Source: Gemmatimonadota bacterium (GTDB lineage Bacteria > Latescibacterota > UBA2968 > UBA8231). Taken from it: a DNA stretch of 64,000 nt. The stretch is from NCBI GenBank assembly GCA_009840005.1, contig VXOR01000041.1:19965-83964 (forward strand), in the 5' to 3' direction. The position numbers and the translations under genes were made by a program. The notes under the pieces are model-generated. The model was not told the origin of the DNA. It saw nothing but the letters and a program-made list of their open reading frames with translations, and did not search any database. Position 1 is the stretch's first letter, and the number at the start of each line of letters is the position of its first letter. Below are positions 17,274 to 26,029 of this stretch, one piece after another.

Positions 17274-18152
17274 TTAGTCGCCGAAGTTATAGACGAAGGA
17301 CAGCCAGGGGATGGGAAATCCCTCTTTGAGGACCTCGCCGATGATAATAACACCGGCATCAACAGCTATCCTAGGGCCAAAAAAGCGGAGGGCGAGGCCC
17401 AACGGCTGTTGGTCGAGCCCGAGATCTTCGCCGGTAATGAGCCAGTTTTCCGAAACCAAGGCCAAGCTCTCGGAGAGGCGGATATTGCCGCCGAGGAGGA
17501 GAACTGGATGCTCGGCGAAATCCACGTCCTCGCCTTCCTCGGCGATATAGCCTAGGCCGATGCCACAGGTGAAGCTCTTGTCGGGGCTACCTTTTGTCCC
17601 TACCACAAAGGCCATACCTCCAGCGTCGTCTTCGATACGCATATAGAGCACGCCCGCGGAAAGGGCGACATCGCCGCTGTCGTAGAGGCCGACCTTGGGG
17701 GCCAGCGACAGGACCTGCTCGCTCAATCCCAACCCAGGGACAACCGACAGACCTGCCGCCACGCCGAGGCGGTCGGAGAAACCATAGGCCAGGCCGGGAA
17801 AGAATACGTAGTAATCAAAGAAATAGCGATTTCCTCGGCGCAATGGTCTGCCAGTAGGTGCGAACATCAGGCGGGTGTAGTTGGGGTCGGGACGGGAGAA
17901 GGCACTAGCGCGGCGCTTTTTTATTGCAACAATGGACGTTCTCGGCACCTTTACTTCTAAGCCGGCCAGTGTCTCGACGAGGATGTGGGTTTCGGTTTCC
18001 TGAGTAATGATGCCTTCGAGTTGGGTGCCGTCAGTGAGGGAAATGGACATCAGCGAGTCGGCGAGGGTGTCCTGCTCCTCGGCACCCAAGGGCATGGCCA
18101 CTTGAAGCAAGAGCCAGAGCGCATAAGAAACCCATTTGATCTGTGGATTCAC
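17274..18152 (-). CDS. Predicted secreted/outer-membrane beta-rich protein, unknown function
   Basis: From GTG 18152 the product is about 292 residues, with a signal peptide ([20 protein letters not shown]), then an SH3-like segment [20 protein letters not shown], and a C-terminal region of alternating hydrophobic strands ending SFVYNFGD. The alternation and aromatic-rich C-terminus suggest an outer-membrane barrel. I chose the GTG because upstream codons overlap the PhyH gene whose stop is at 18169. A similar DG(T/Q)xxxGxI motif is seen in proteins that precede barrel domains. It lies between the PhyH and CE15 genes, 40 bases before the latter. Confidence 0.6.
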   Translation of the reverse strand: MNPQIKWVSYALWLLLQVAMPLGAEEQDTLADSLMSISLTDGTQLEGIITQETETHILVETLAGLEVKVPRTSIVAIKKRRASAFSRPDPNYTRLMFAPTGRPLRRGNRYFFDYYVFFPGLAYGFSDRLGVAAGLSVVPGLGLSEQVLSLAPKVGLYDSGDVALSAGVLYMRIEDDAGGMAFVVGTKGSPDKSFTCGIGLGYIAEEGEDVDFAEHPVLLLGGNIRLSESLALVSENWLITGEDLGLDQQPLGLALRFFGPRIAVDAGVIIIGEVLKEGFPIPWLSFVYNFGD

Positions 18153-18168
18153 CGCGTTTTGCGCCGCC

Positions 18169-18969
18169 TCAATCGCCCGCCAGAATGGGGTGCAGCGGAT
18201 GATCCCAGGGGCCGCCGGCCTCCATCTCGTCGGCCGCGCCAGCCGCATCGTGCGTCCCGGTAAACGTGGTGTAGTCGGGCATGTAGATAATGGCAAACGC
18301 GCGGCGCGGCGCAGCGGTCTGGTTGGGACCAGCGTAGTGGAAGGTGCAGCCGTGGTGGAAGGTCACGCCGCCGGCTTGCATGTTCATGGTCACCGGCTCG
18401 GGCACGTCGTAGCCCTGTTCCTTCATTTTGGCGACAATACTCTCGCCAGCAACGCCTAATTTGATCGGTTCGAGCCGCTCGTATTGGTGTGAGCCGGGCA
18501 CAAAGTGGAGGCAGCCGTTGTCTGCGGTCACGTCATCTACTGCGATCCACGCCGACAACGCGCCGACCGGGTTCATCGGCCAATAGGGAGCATCCTGATG
18601 CCAGTTCGTCTCCTTGCTCGTTTGGCCGGGAGGCTTGATCATCGCGTGGTCGTGGTAGATGCGCACGTGGCGGCAGCCGCTCAGGCGGCGGGCGGTCTCG
18701 GCCAAGCGCGGATGGAAGGCAATTTCCTTGGCGTCCGGATAGTCGGTCCAGAGGTTGACCATCTGGTTGAAGACGCGTTCGTACTCTTCCGACCCGCGGC
18801 CATCATTCTCGGCCCCTTTGATGCGGGCGCGATGCGTGTCTATAGCGTGGTCAATGGCGTGGCGCAGCGAGGCGATCTCCTCGGCGGAGAAGAAGTGCTC
18901 GTAGCGGATGTAGCCGTTTTGCTGAAAGAATTCGGCGTCGGCTGGCGTCGCCGGGCTTATTGTAGGCAT
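18169..18969 (-). CDS. Phytanoyl-CoA dioxygenase (PhyH) family protein, canonical
   Basis: This 266-residue protein has the complete PhyH iron site: HXD in NWHQDAPYWPM (about residue 124), and the distal His in VTFHHGCTFHYAGPN followed by the 2-oxoglutarate Arg in PRRAFAIIYMP. The N-terminal FFQQNGYIRYEHFFSAEEI is the family's starting block. It likely hydroxylates an unknown substrate with 2-oxoglutarate and O2. It heads a minus-strand run: PhyH, barrel protein, CE15 esterase, sugar-acid dehydratase, membrane protein. Confidence 0.88.
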   Translation of the reverse strand: MPTISPATPADAEFFQQNGYIRYEHFFSAEEIASLRHAIDHAIDTHRARIKGAENDGRGSEEYERVFNQMVNLWTDYPDAKEIAFHPRLAETARRLSGCRHVRIYHDHAMIKPPGQTSKETNWHQDAPYWPMNPVGALSAWIAVDDVTADNGCLHFVPGSHQYERLEPIKLGVAGESIVAKMKEQGYDVPEPVTMNMQAGGVTFHHGCTFHYAGPNQTAAPRRAFAIIYMPDYTTFTGTHDAAGAADEMEAGGPWDHPLHPILAGD

Positions 18970-19024
18970 GAGGGCAAGACCTTACTTTTTGCGGTGGCAA
19001 TCAAACACTCAACAGGGGTAGAAC

Positions 19025-19372
19025 ATGGCCGAAGTAACGATGTACCACAACCCGAAATGTTCTAAAAGTCGGCAGACGTTGGCTTTGTTGTCCGAGCAAG
19101 GCGTAGAGGCAAACGTCGTCGAGTATTTGAAGACGCCGCCGGACGCCAAAACCCTAGACGCACTTTTGCAAAAGCTCGGACTGGAACCCCGGGAACTGAT
19201 GCGCACCAAAGAGGACGAATACGAGGCGCTGGGCTTGGCCGAGGTCGCGGACCGTGCGCAGCTCATTCAGGCGATGGTGGAACACCCCATCCTGATCGAG
19301 CGGCCCATCGTGGTCAAGGGAAATCAAGCGCGTCTCGGGCGACCGCCGGAACGAGTCCTGGACATCCTCTAG
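19025..19372 (+). CDS. ArsC/Spx-family thiol reductase
   Basis: The 115-residue protein matches the glutaredoxin-linked ArsC family: MYHNPKCSKSRQTL carries the catalytic Cys in CxxS form, and IERPIVVKG near residue 92 is the conserved arsenate-binding RP segment with another Arg at RLGRPPERVL. It could reduce arsenate or act as a YffB-like thiol reductase. The stop is immediately followed, with no gap, by the purN ATG. Confidence 0.85.
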   Translation: MAEVTMYHNPKCSKSRQTLALLSEQGVEANVVEYLKTPPDAKTLDALLQKLGLEPRELMRTKEDEYEALGLAEVADRAQLIQAMVEHPILIERPIVVKGNQARLGRPPERVLDIL

Positions 19373-19981
19373 ATGCTAAAACTGGGGTTTCTCGCCTCGC
19401 ACACCGGCTCGAATATGCAGGCGATCATCGATGCCTGTCAGGCGGCGACGCTAGCGGCCGAGCCGCGCGTGGTAATCAGCAACAACTCGCAGTCGGGTGC
19501 GCTGGCGCGGGCGCGGCAGGCGAACATTGCGGCGTACCACCTGAGCGAGCGGACGCACGGCGATGCGCTGGGAGAAGCGATCCTAACGGCGATGCAGCGG
19601 CACGAGGTCGAAGTGATTTGCCTAGCCGGATACATGAAGAAGCTGGGAGCGGAGGTTTTGGCGGCCTACGAAGGGCGGATTTTGAATATCCACCCCGCCC
19701 TGTTGCCCAAGTTCGGCGGGCAGGGCATGTACGGGATGCGGGTCCACGAGGCCGTATTGGCCGCTGGGGAGCAAGAGAGCGGGGCGACGGTCCACTTGGT
19801 GGATGAAGAATACGACCACGGGCGGGTACTGGCGCAGGAAAAGGTTCCGGTTAAAGCAGAAGACACGCCCGAGACATTACAAAAGCGGGTATTAGCCGTG
19901 GAACACCGGCTCTACGCGGCGACGCTCGCGCAGGTCGCGGCCGGCGAAATCCCTATTCCTCCTCTGCGCTCCCGCGCATAA
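19373..19981 (+). CDS. purN: Phosphoribosylglycinamide formyltransferase
   Basis: The 202-residue enzyme transfers the formyl group of 10-formyl-THF to GAR in purine synthesis. The N-terminal GFLASHTGSNMQAII binds the phosphoribosyl group; ISNNSQSGALARA, the catalytic NIHPALLPKFGGQGMYG (Asn-His), and the loop HLVDEEYDHGRVLAQE with the catalytic Asp are all present. The length is normal. The last 29 bases overlap the 3' end of the convergent flippase gene. Confidence 0.93.
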   Translation: MLKLGFLASHTGSNMQAIIDACQAATLAAEPRVVISNNSQSGALARARQANIAAYHLSERTHGDALGEAILTAMQRHEVEVICLAGYMKKLGAEVLAAYEGRILNIHPALLPKFGGQGMYGMRVHEAVLAAGEQESGATVHLVDEEYDHGRVLAQEKVPVKAEDTPETLQKRVLAVEHRLYAATLAQVAAGEIPIPPLRSRA

Positions 19982-21434
19982 TGCGTCGCAAGTGCCCGAG
20001 CTCCTCGACGATGGTGCGGCGCTCTAGTATCCCTAAAACAATCCCGTACGCCAACGCCATAATGCCACTCCGCAAAACAAAATCGCCCACCGCATAATCC
20101 AAGGCCCAACGGTCGTACAACCATCCACAGACAGCGGCTGCCAGCAATCCCACGGCTGGCGCGGCCAATACCTTGAACCAATTGACGCGCACATAGGTGC
20201 GCAGGCCAACACACAGTCCCAAAAAACCCGTGCCAGCCACCGCGCCCATGCTGTACGCCACGCCCTCCGCGCCCCACAACACGGCCAGCGCCGGGACGGC
20301 AAAAAGAGCCACTGCCCCCTGCATCCCCACGATGCACGCGGACCGGCGCGTCGCCCCTACCGCCCACAGCAGGCTAAAACCATCGCTGAGCAGCGGGCGC
20401 AACAGCGCATACGCTGCCAGCCAAACCACGATGCGCGCCGACCCAGCCCATTGGCCGCCTAAGAGAGCGGTTATTTCGCGGGCATTAAAAACCAAAATCA
20501 ACGACACCGGAGCCGACACTCTCAGCACTAGGCTGATCATCTTGGAGAACAACTCGCCCAATCGCTCGCGCTCGTGCCGATACCGCGAGTACAGGGCACC
20601 GCTGTAGTTGAGGATAATATGCGCGATGACCGCAGTGGGAATCTGCACCAGCCACCACGCCGTCTCGTAGAGCGCGAGCGCCGTATCGCCTACTACCAAG
20701 CGCACGACCAGTTTGTCGTACCACCAAATAAAAATCTGCAACACCCAGCCAATCCAGATCCACACGCCATAGCCCAATAAGCGGCGCGCCCAAACCCAGT
20801 CGAAGCGCAAGGAGGTGAGGCGCAGAGGACGGCTGCACCAAGTAGCCGTAGAAAAAAACAGCACATACACCACGCTAAGCACCGAGTACGTAGTCCACCC
20901 TCCCAATATCAGGCTCCACTCTTCCCACCCGGCGTGGGCCGCCAGCAGCGCACTGCTCAAGGCCAACAGCGTCCCCAGCCCGTGCAACAGGGAGAGCCGG
21001 CCAAACTCAAAATCCATCCTCAGCAGAGCCTCTGAAGTCAGGGTCAGTTGGCGCACGAAGTGCAGCGCCGCCAGCACCCACGCGACTTGGGCAAAGGTCC
21101 AGGAAAAATCCGCTGGGAAGAGCAACGTCAAGGCTAAAACGACCCCGCTGGTCAACAAACACGACAGCAGAGTAATGCACACATTCAGCGCAAAGTGCGT
21201 GCCGACGAATTCCTCGACTCGGTCTTGGAAATGCAACAGCGCGTGCGTCAGGCCGAATTCGCGCAGGCTGGACAGCATGGTAAAGACCGTCACGCCCAAA
21301 AACACATCGGCAAAAACACTCGGTTCGAGCTGTCTTTTGATCAAGACCGTCAGCCCCACGCTGCACAGCCGCGCGGCATAGCCCGTGCCCAAGGTATAGA
21401 AAAACCCCTTGAACATCTTTTGCGGGGTAATCAT
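19953..21434 (-). CDS. Polysaccharide flippase (Wzx/MATE-like, oligosaccharide transporter family)
   Basis: The 493-residue protein is highly hydrophobic with about 12-14 transmembrane helices and starts with KMFKGFFYTLGTGYAARLCS, typical of the polysaccharide transporter family that flips lipid-linked oligosaccharides. Other family features are the long helix-rich core with LIKRQLEPSVFADVFLGVTVF at the first helix pair. It lies 6 bases after the adenosine-deaminase-like gene in a minus-strand operon. No glycosyltransferase genes are adjacent, so its cargo is unknown. The 3' end overlaps purN tail to tail. Confidence 0.8.
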   Translation of the reverse strand: MITPQKMFKGFFYTLGTGYAARLCSVGLTVLIKRQLEPSVFADVFLGVTVFTMLSSLREFGLTHALLHFQDRVEEFVGTHFALNVCITLLSCLLTSGVVLALTLLFPADFSWTFAQVAWVLAALHFVRQLTLTSEALLRMDFEFGRLSLLHGLGTLLALSSALLAAHAGWEEWSLILGGWTTYSVLSVVYVLFFSTATWCSRPLRLTSLRFDWVWARRLLGYGVWIWIGWVLQIFIWWYDKLVVRLVVGDTALALYETAWWLVQIPTAVIAHIILNYSGALYSRYRHERERLGELFSKMISLVLRVSAPVSLILVFNAREITALLGGQWAGSARIVVWLAAYALLRPLLSDGFSLLWAVGATRRSACIVGMQGAVALFAVPALAVLWGAEGVAYSMGAVAGTGFLGLCVGLRTYVRVNWFKVLAAPAVGLLAAAVCGWLYDRWALDYAVGDFVLRSGIMALAYGIVLGILERRTIVEELGHLRRIMRGSAEEE

Positions 21435-21440
21435 GGGTTC

Positions 21441-22793
21441 CTAGCGGGTGCGGGTCGCGCCACACCGGTAGAAGCGTGGGTCGCCGAGGCGGGCTTGCAG
21501 TGCGTCGGCTGTCATGCCAGTGTGGCGCTGGACCCAGTTGACCTCATCGGCGAGTGTGCAGTCGAAAAGGCCGGGATCGTCGGCACCGATGGCCAGGCGG
21601 ACATCGGAGGCCAAAAAGCGATGCACTGGGTGATCTTTGGCGTCGGGCACGGCACCGATGCGCAAGTTGGAGGTCGGGCAGGTCTCTACTACGGTGCCGA
21701 GCGCGGCCAAGCGGCTGAGCGCAAAGTCCTGCCGCCGGCGCACCGCTTCGAGGCGCGGGGGATCGTACGCACGGCAAACGAGCGCATCGCCGGGACGAGA
21801 CGAGAGGCGGGCGCGCTCCCTCATCAGGGCTTGATCATCGACCGGAACGCCGAAGTCTTCCAACGCGGCCTTGTGTTGCAAATCGTAGGCGATCTGAGCC
21901 AAGCGTTCGCTGACCGGCTCGCATTCGTGAGCTTGGGACCGGCGAGCCACGGCGACCTCTGGGTCGAGCCCTAGCGCAGTGCAGTGGCCCAAGCGCAGCG
22001 CATCCAACTCCGCGGCTTCGTGACACCAGCGCACCGCGCTTTCGAGCGATTTGTCGAAGTAGGACTCGCCGACGTGATAGGCCACATCGAGGGCCCGTTC
22101 CGGGCGCAGCTCGTTGTCGCGGCGCAGGCGGCGGAAGAAGGCGCGGGTGCTCGCGGGTGGATAGCCCTCTTCAAAGTGACAGAAGTCGAGGCCGACGATC
22201 GCGGGAAGCAAATCCTCGTTTTCGTCGAGCAGGCGTTGAACCAATTTGTAGCATTCGAGCGGTGCCCAGCGCGGCAGGCTGATGAGATAGCGAGCGGTAA
22301 AGTCCGAGGTGCAGGCTTGGGCGATGGCGCGAGCAGTCAGCTCGTGAAACTGCGCGAAGGCTTCGGGCTGGATGTGGTCGTACGGAGCCATGGCGCGGTA
22401 TTCGACGTAGCGCAGCCCTTCGCGCCGATGGTGGGCAAAGACGCGGTGCAAAATTTCTTCTGGCTTGCCCAAGACATTCCACCAATGGCGATAGATGCAG
22501 ATCGCCAAGTTGAACTTGGCTTGGAAATGGGCAAAGTCGCCGCCGTCTTCCGCGCCGTACACGCAGTGCGCCTTGAGCGCGTCGAGACATTGGCTGTGGA
22601 GCGCCTCGCGGAATAGCGCGACCGGGGCGGGCCGTCGGCCATAGGTGCGTTCAAAGCTATCGACAAACAGCGACCAGTCGATTTTTTCGTAGTGGTCGCG
22701 GGCCAAGTCGAGGAGGTCGGCAGCAAAGAGGCTGCCGCCGATGTGGACGTGCAGCTCGCAGGTCTTGGCAGCCTGGAGGGGGGGCTCCGTCAC
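21441..22793 (-). CDS. Adenosine deaminase family protein
   Basis: The 450-residue protein has the adenosine/AMP deaminase metal motifs: TCELHVHIGGSL (HXH), YHVGESYFD (His-Gly-Glu of the active site), LRLGHCTALG (His), CPTSNLRIGAV and LAIGADDPGLFD (Asp-Asp). It is longer than classic Add (about 340 residues) with an inserted middle region around 270-370. It should deaminate a purine nucleoside or related compound, but the substrate is open. GTG 22793 is the start; an AKR stop lies three bases upstream, so it is in operon with the aldo/keto reductase and flippase. Confidence 0.82.
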   Translation of the reverse strand: MTEPPLQAAKTCELHVHIGGSLFAADLLDLARDHYEKIDWSLFVDSFERTYGRRPAPVALFREALHSQCLDALKAHCVYGAEDGGDFAHFQAKFNLAICIYRHWWNVLGKPEEILHRVFAHHRREGLRYVEYRAMAPYDHIQPEAFAQFHELTARAIAQACTSDFTARYLISLPRWAPLECYKLVQRLLDENEDLLPAIVGLDFCHFEEGYPPASTRAFFRRLRRDNELRPERALDVAYHVGESYFDKSLESAVRWCHEAAELDALRLGHCTALGLDPEVAVARRSQAHECEPVSERLAQIAYDLQHKAALEDFGVPVDDQALMRERARLSSRPGDALVCRAYDPPRLEAVRRRQDFALSRLAALGTVVETCPTSNLRIGAVPDAKDHPVHRFLASDVRLAIGADDPGLFDCTLADEVNWVQRHTGMTADALQARLGDPRFYRCGATRTR

Positions 22794-22796
22794 CCG

Positions 22797-23813
22797 TCAC
22801 TCCAGCGCAGGCATATCGACCGCGTCGTCGCGGCGCTCGTGCATGTTCGCTTCCATGGCTTCTGGATAGCGATGCGGGAGGTGGGAGACTTCGTCGAGCC
22901 GGGCACGGGCCTCGTCTGGCAGGCAAAAGCTGCCAGCAAGCATGTTGTCCCTCGCCTGCTCAACCGTGCGTGCGCCGATGATGACCGAGGTGATAGCCGG
23001 TTGTTCCAACACCCAACGCAGCGCGACTTGCGCTGGCGAACGGCCCATCTCGTCGGCTGCCGCTATAAGCGTCTCTAAGGTCTCGTCGGCATTGGCGGCA
23101 AAATAGCTTTGCGGGTAAGCCCAAGCATCAGCAGAACGCGTGCCTTCCAAGGTGCGCTCGCCGGGCTTGTACTTGCCAGAGAGAAAACCGCCGCCGAGCG
23201 GACTCCACACCACCACGCCCAGTCCCTTGAGCTGACAGACGGGAATCAGCTCCTGCTCAATGTCGCGCACGACCAAGCTGTATTGCGGCTGGAAGCACTC
23301 AAAGCGCGACAACCCATTCGCGTCTGAAATCCACAACGCCTCCATCAAACGCCACGCCTGATAGTTGGAACAGGCGGTATAGCGCACCTTGCCTTGGCGA
23401 ACCAAATCGTCGAGGGCGCGCAACATCTCCTCCAACGGGGTCTGAGTATCCACGTGGTGAATGTAATAGAGGTCGATGTAATCTGTTTGCAATCGCTGAA
23501 GGCTGTCTTCGACCGCGTTCATAATGCGCACCCGCGACATCCCCGAGTCATTGGGGTTAGGTCCCATGGGATTGAAGAACTTGGTGGCGATGACCGCGTC
23601 GCGGCGGCGGCTCTTAAGCGCCTTGCCGGTGATGACCTCGGACTCGCCGCCGCCATACGAGTCGGCCGTGTCGAAGAAATTGATGCCCGCGTCAAACGCC
23701 AGATCGACGATCCGCTTGGCCTCCCGTTCGTCCGTGCTGTGGCCAAAGGTCATGGTCCCAAGGCAAACTTCCGATACTTTGAGGCCGGTGCGGCCCATTC
23801 TGCGATATTCCAT
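22797..23813 (-). CDS. Aldo/keto reductase
   Basis: The 338-residue enzyme matches NADPH-dependent aldo/keto reductases of the YghZ/voltage-channel-beta group. MEYRRMGRTGLKVSEVCLG is the usual opening, NFFDTADSYGGGESE carries the catalytic Asp and Tyr, AVIATKF the catalytic Lys and YIHHVD the His. The C-terminal SVIIGARTVEQARDN is the cofactor-binding loop. It is first in the operon with the deaminase and flippase. The substrate aldehyde or ketone is unknown. Confidence 0.9.
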   Translation of the reverse strand: MEYRRMGRTGLKVSEVCLGTMTFGHSTDEREAKRIVDLAFDAGINFFDTADSYGGGESEVITGKALKSRRRDAVIATKFFNPMGPNPNDSGMSRVRIMNAVEDSLQRLQTDYIDLYYIHHVDTQTPLEEMLRALDDLVRQGKVRYTACSNYQAWRLMEALWISDANGLSRFECFQPQYSLVVRDIEQELIPVCQLKGLGVVVWSPLGGGFLSGKYKPGERTLEGTRSADAWAYPQSYFAANADETLETLIAAADEMGRSPAQVALRWVLEQPAITSVIIGARTVEQARDNMLAGSFCLPDEARARLDEVSHLPHRYPEAMEANMHERRDDAVDMPALE

Positions 23814-23833
23814 TGCTCTTTCCTCGTGGTTAC

Positions 23834-23855
23834 TTTTGTGTGGGGTAACACAAAA
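23834..23855. other. Short AT-rich inverted repeat
   Basis: TTTTGTGT (23834-23841) and ACACAAAA (23848-23855) form an 8-bp perfect stem with a 6-base loop, in the 109-bp gap between the DNA methyltransferase stop and the aldo/keto reductase start. It could be an operator for the reductase operon or a weak minus-strand terminator for the methyltransferase. Confidence 0.4.
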
Positions 23856-23922
23856 ATCTCTTGATAGTGATAGTACAGTATTCCATCAATTTTTTATATT
23901 CTGCTAACACTATGTTCTCATT

Positions 23923-24723
23923 TTATATTCCAACCGCGAACAATGGAGCTTGCTGTATTTTTCTACTTTTTTCCACGGATAGAGGATCGTTAAGCCTTTG
24001 TAAGGCCATATCGCAGTATTCGGGAGCAAGGTCTATACCGATAAAGTTTCTATTGAGATTTTTTGCTGCGAGGGCCGTAGTACCTGAGCCCATGAAAGGA
24101 TCGAGGACGATCTTGGCAATTGTAGACGAAATGATGCGCTCTATCAAAGCAAGGGGAAAAGGAGCCGGGTGTCTATTTTTGCTCTCTTGGCCGAATTCCC
24201 ATATATCGCCGTGAGCATTTGCTTTTTCCACCAATTTGAATTTTGGCTTAGCAATCATATATATCACCTCATACGTCGGCAAAAAATAACCCGGGTTAAA
24301 GTTTATACCTCCTTTTCGCCTCCATATAATGATTTGCCTAACGGGGAAACCAGAAACAATGTCGTTCCTATCTTGCAATAAACCGGCTTGTACTCGCCAC
24401 TTGTGGTTATAAAAAATGGCACCATTTTCGGGAATGACGCGCAACATTTCCTCTAAACACGCCCTTTGCCAGCGCACGTATTCTTCGTGTGGTACGTTAT
24501 CGCCGTAGTGAGAATAGCCATCGACTAATGCGGCACCAGACCACTTGCCACCTCTGCCGTCTTTCATCCCATTGCCCGTTGAATTCTTGAGATTATAGGG
24601 CGGCGAGGTCACAACTAAGTCGATGCTACCGCTAGGTATTTGCTGCATAATATCCGTAGCATTACCACAGATAAACCGATCTATAAAACCATCGGGGTAA
24701 TATAGTTTTTTAGCGGTTGCCAT
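23923..24723 (-). CDS. DNA methyltransferase (beta class, N4-cytosine or N6-adenine)
   Basis: The 266-residue protein has the catalytic motif IV as VVTSPPYNLKN near residue 40 and the AdoMet-binding motif I as DPFMGSGTTALAAKNL near residue 210, the beta-class order. The SPPY form fits N4-cytosine methylases best but also occurs in N6-adenine enzymes. Motif III/II-like IGIDL follows. It is clearly lower in GC than its neighbours. No restriction endonuclease is adjacent, so it is an orphan methylase within the window or part of a decayed restriction system. Recognition sequence unknown. Confidence 0.88.
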   Translation of the reverse strand: MATAKKLYYPDGFIDRFICGNATDIMQQIPSGSIDLVVTSPPYNLKNSTGNGMKDGRGGKWSGAALVDGYSHYGDNVPHEEYVRWQRACLEEMLRVIPENGAIFYNHKWRVQAGLLQDRNDIVSGFPVRQIIIWRRKGGINFNPGYFLPTYEVIYMIAKPKFKLVEKANAHGDIWEFGQESKNRHPAPFPLALIERIISSTIAKIVLDPFMGSGTTALAAKNLNRNFIGIDLAPEYCDMALQRLNDPLSVEKSRKIQQAPLFAVGI

Positions 24724-24812
24724 CTTTTCCTCCGCCCGGGATTTCGCTGTTCACAATAACTCAAAAAATGTAATCCGTTTCCGTCCAACTCAAGAATGGT
24801 AAACTCCTCTGG

Positions 24813-26003
24813 CTAAACTGCCTCTCGCTGATAGTACTCCGCGAGGATTTCAGCCACTTCCGGCCGCGCAAACTCCGGCGGCAGGGCCTCGCCAGCGGCT
24901 AGCATCTCGCGGACTTGGGTACCCGACAGGAACAGGTACGCGTCGCCGCTGTCCGGGCAGTCGCGCATCATCACCACCGCGTTGCACTTCTTGCACCAGA
25001 CCGTGTGATCGCCGCGGAAAATCTCGATTTCGAGGGCGTCGTCGATATCGTCGAAAATGGTCTGCGCATCAAATGCTCCGTAGTAATCGCCAACGCCCGC
25101 GTGGTCGCGGCCCACGATCAGATGCGTGCAGCCACTATTCTGGCGGAAGATGGCGTGGAGCACGGCTTCGCGTGGACCGGCGTAGAGCATGTCAAAGCCA
25201 TAACCGGCAATCATCACCGTGTTTTCCGGGAAGTAGAGCTCGACCATCTTGCGGATGGAGGCGTCGCGCACATCGGCTGGAATGTCGCCGGCCTTGAGCT
25301 TGCCCAGCAGCATGTGGATGAGGATGCCATCGGCCTCGACGGCCTGCTGCGCCATTCGGCACAACTCTTCGTGGGCGCGGTGCATGGGGTTGCGAGTCTG
25401 GAAGGCCACGACCCGGTTCCAACCGCGCTCGGCGATCTCAGCGCGCAGCTCGACCGCGGTGCGGAAGGTCGCGGGAAAGTCGCCGGGGAAGTACGAGAAG
25501 TTGAGCACTTCGATGGGTCCGGCGATGAGAGTGTCGCCCGCAGCCTTGAACGCAGCGACTCCGGGATGGGCGTCATCGTCCGTGCCAAAGACTTGGTCAA
25601 TGATGGCAGCGCGCTCCGCATCGGAGAGCGATTCGATCGCAGTAACTTCCTGGATGGCAATAACGGGATTGCCGTCCACATTGGGGTCCAACAAAGCGAT
25701 GCGGCTGCCGGGAGCCACGCCCGCCGGAACCTGATCGCCGGGGAGCATATTGACGACTGGGGTGGGCCACAGCAGGCCGTCGGTCGTGTACATGTTCGCA
25801 GCCACGCTCTTGGCCTCGGCCGCGTCCATAAAGCCTGTAAGTGGGGTAAAGTAACCCGAGCCGAGCATGACGGCTGAGGATGCAGCGGCCGAAGAGACGA
25901 CTACAGCGGGCAGGCCAGCGGCTTCTTCTAGCAACTGGGCACGTACTGCATCGTCTTCGACGTAGAGCGGTTTGAGTTCTTCTGCACCGTGGGGTTTAAT
26001 CAC
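24813..26003 (-). CDS. sat: Sulfate adenylyltransferase (ATP sulfurylase)
   Basis: The 396-residue enzyme makes APS from sulfate and ATP. It has the nucleotide motif FQTRNPMHRAHEEL, the GRDHAGVGDYYG loop, LPGDQVPAGV, and the C-terminal zinc-like cluster WCKKCNAVVMMRDCP followed by SGTQVREML. The length is normal for the homo-oligomeric Sat type. No APS reductase or kinase gene is next to it, so assimilatory or dissimilatory use cannot be told. A sugar isomerase gene lies 26 bases upstream on the same strand. Confidence 0.92.
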   Translation of the reverse strand: MIKPHGAEELKPLYVEDDAVRAQLLEEAAGLPAVVVSSAAASSAVMLGSGYFTPLTGFMDAAEAKSVAANMYTTDGLLWPTPVVNMLPGDQVPAGVAPGSRIALLDPNVDGNPVIAIQEVTAIESLSDAERAAIIDQVFGTDDDAHPGVAAFKAAGDTLIAGPIEVLNFSYFPGDFPATFRTAVELRAEIAERGWNRVVAFQTRNPMHRAHEELCRMAQQAVEADGILIHMLLGKLKAGDIPADVRDASIRKMVELYFPENTVMIAGYGFDMLYAGPREAVLHAIFRQNSGCTHLIVGRDHAGVGDYYGAFDAQTIFDDIDDALEIEIFRGDHTVWCKKCNAVVMMRDCPDSGDAYLFLSGTQVREMLAAGEALPPEFARPEVAEILAEYYQREAV

Positions 26004-26029
26004 AGTATTCTCCTTGATTAGATGTGCGT

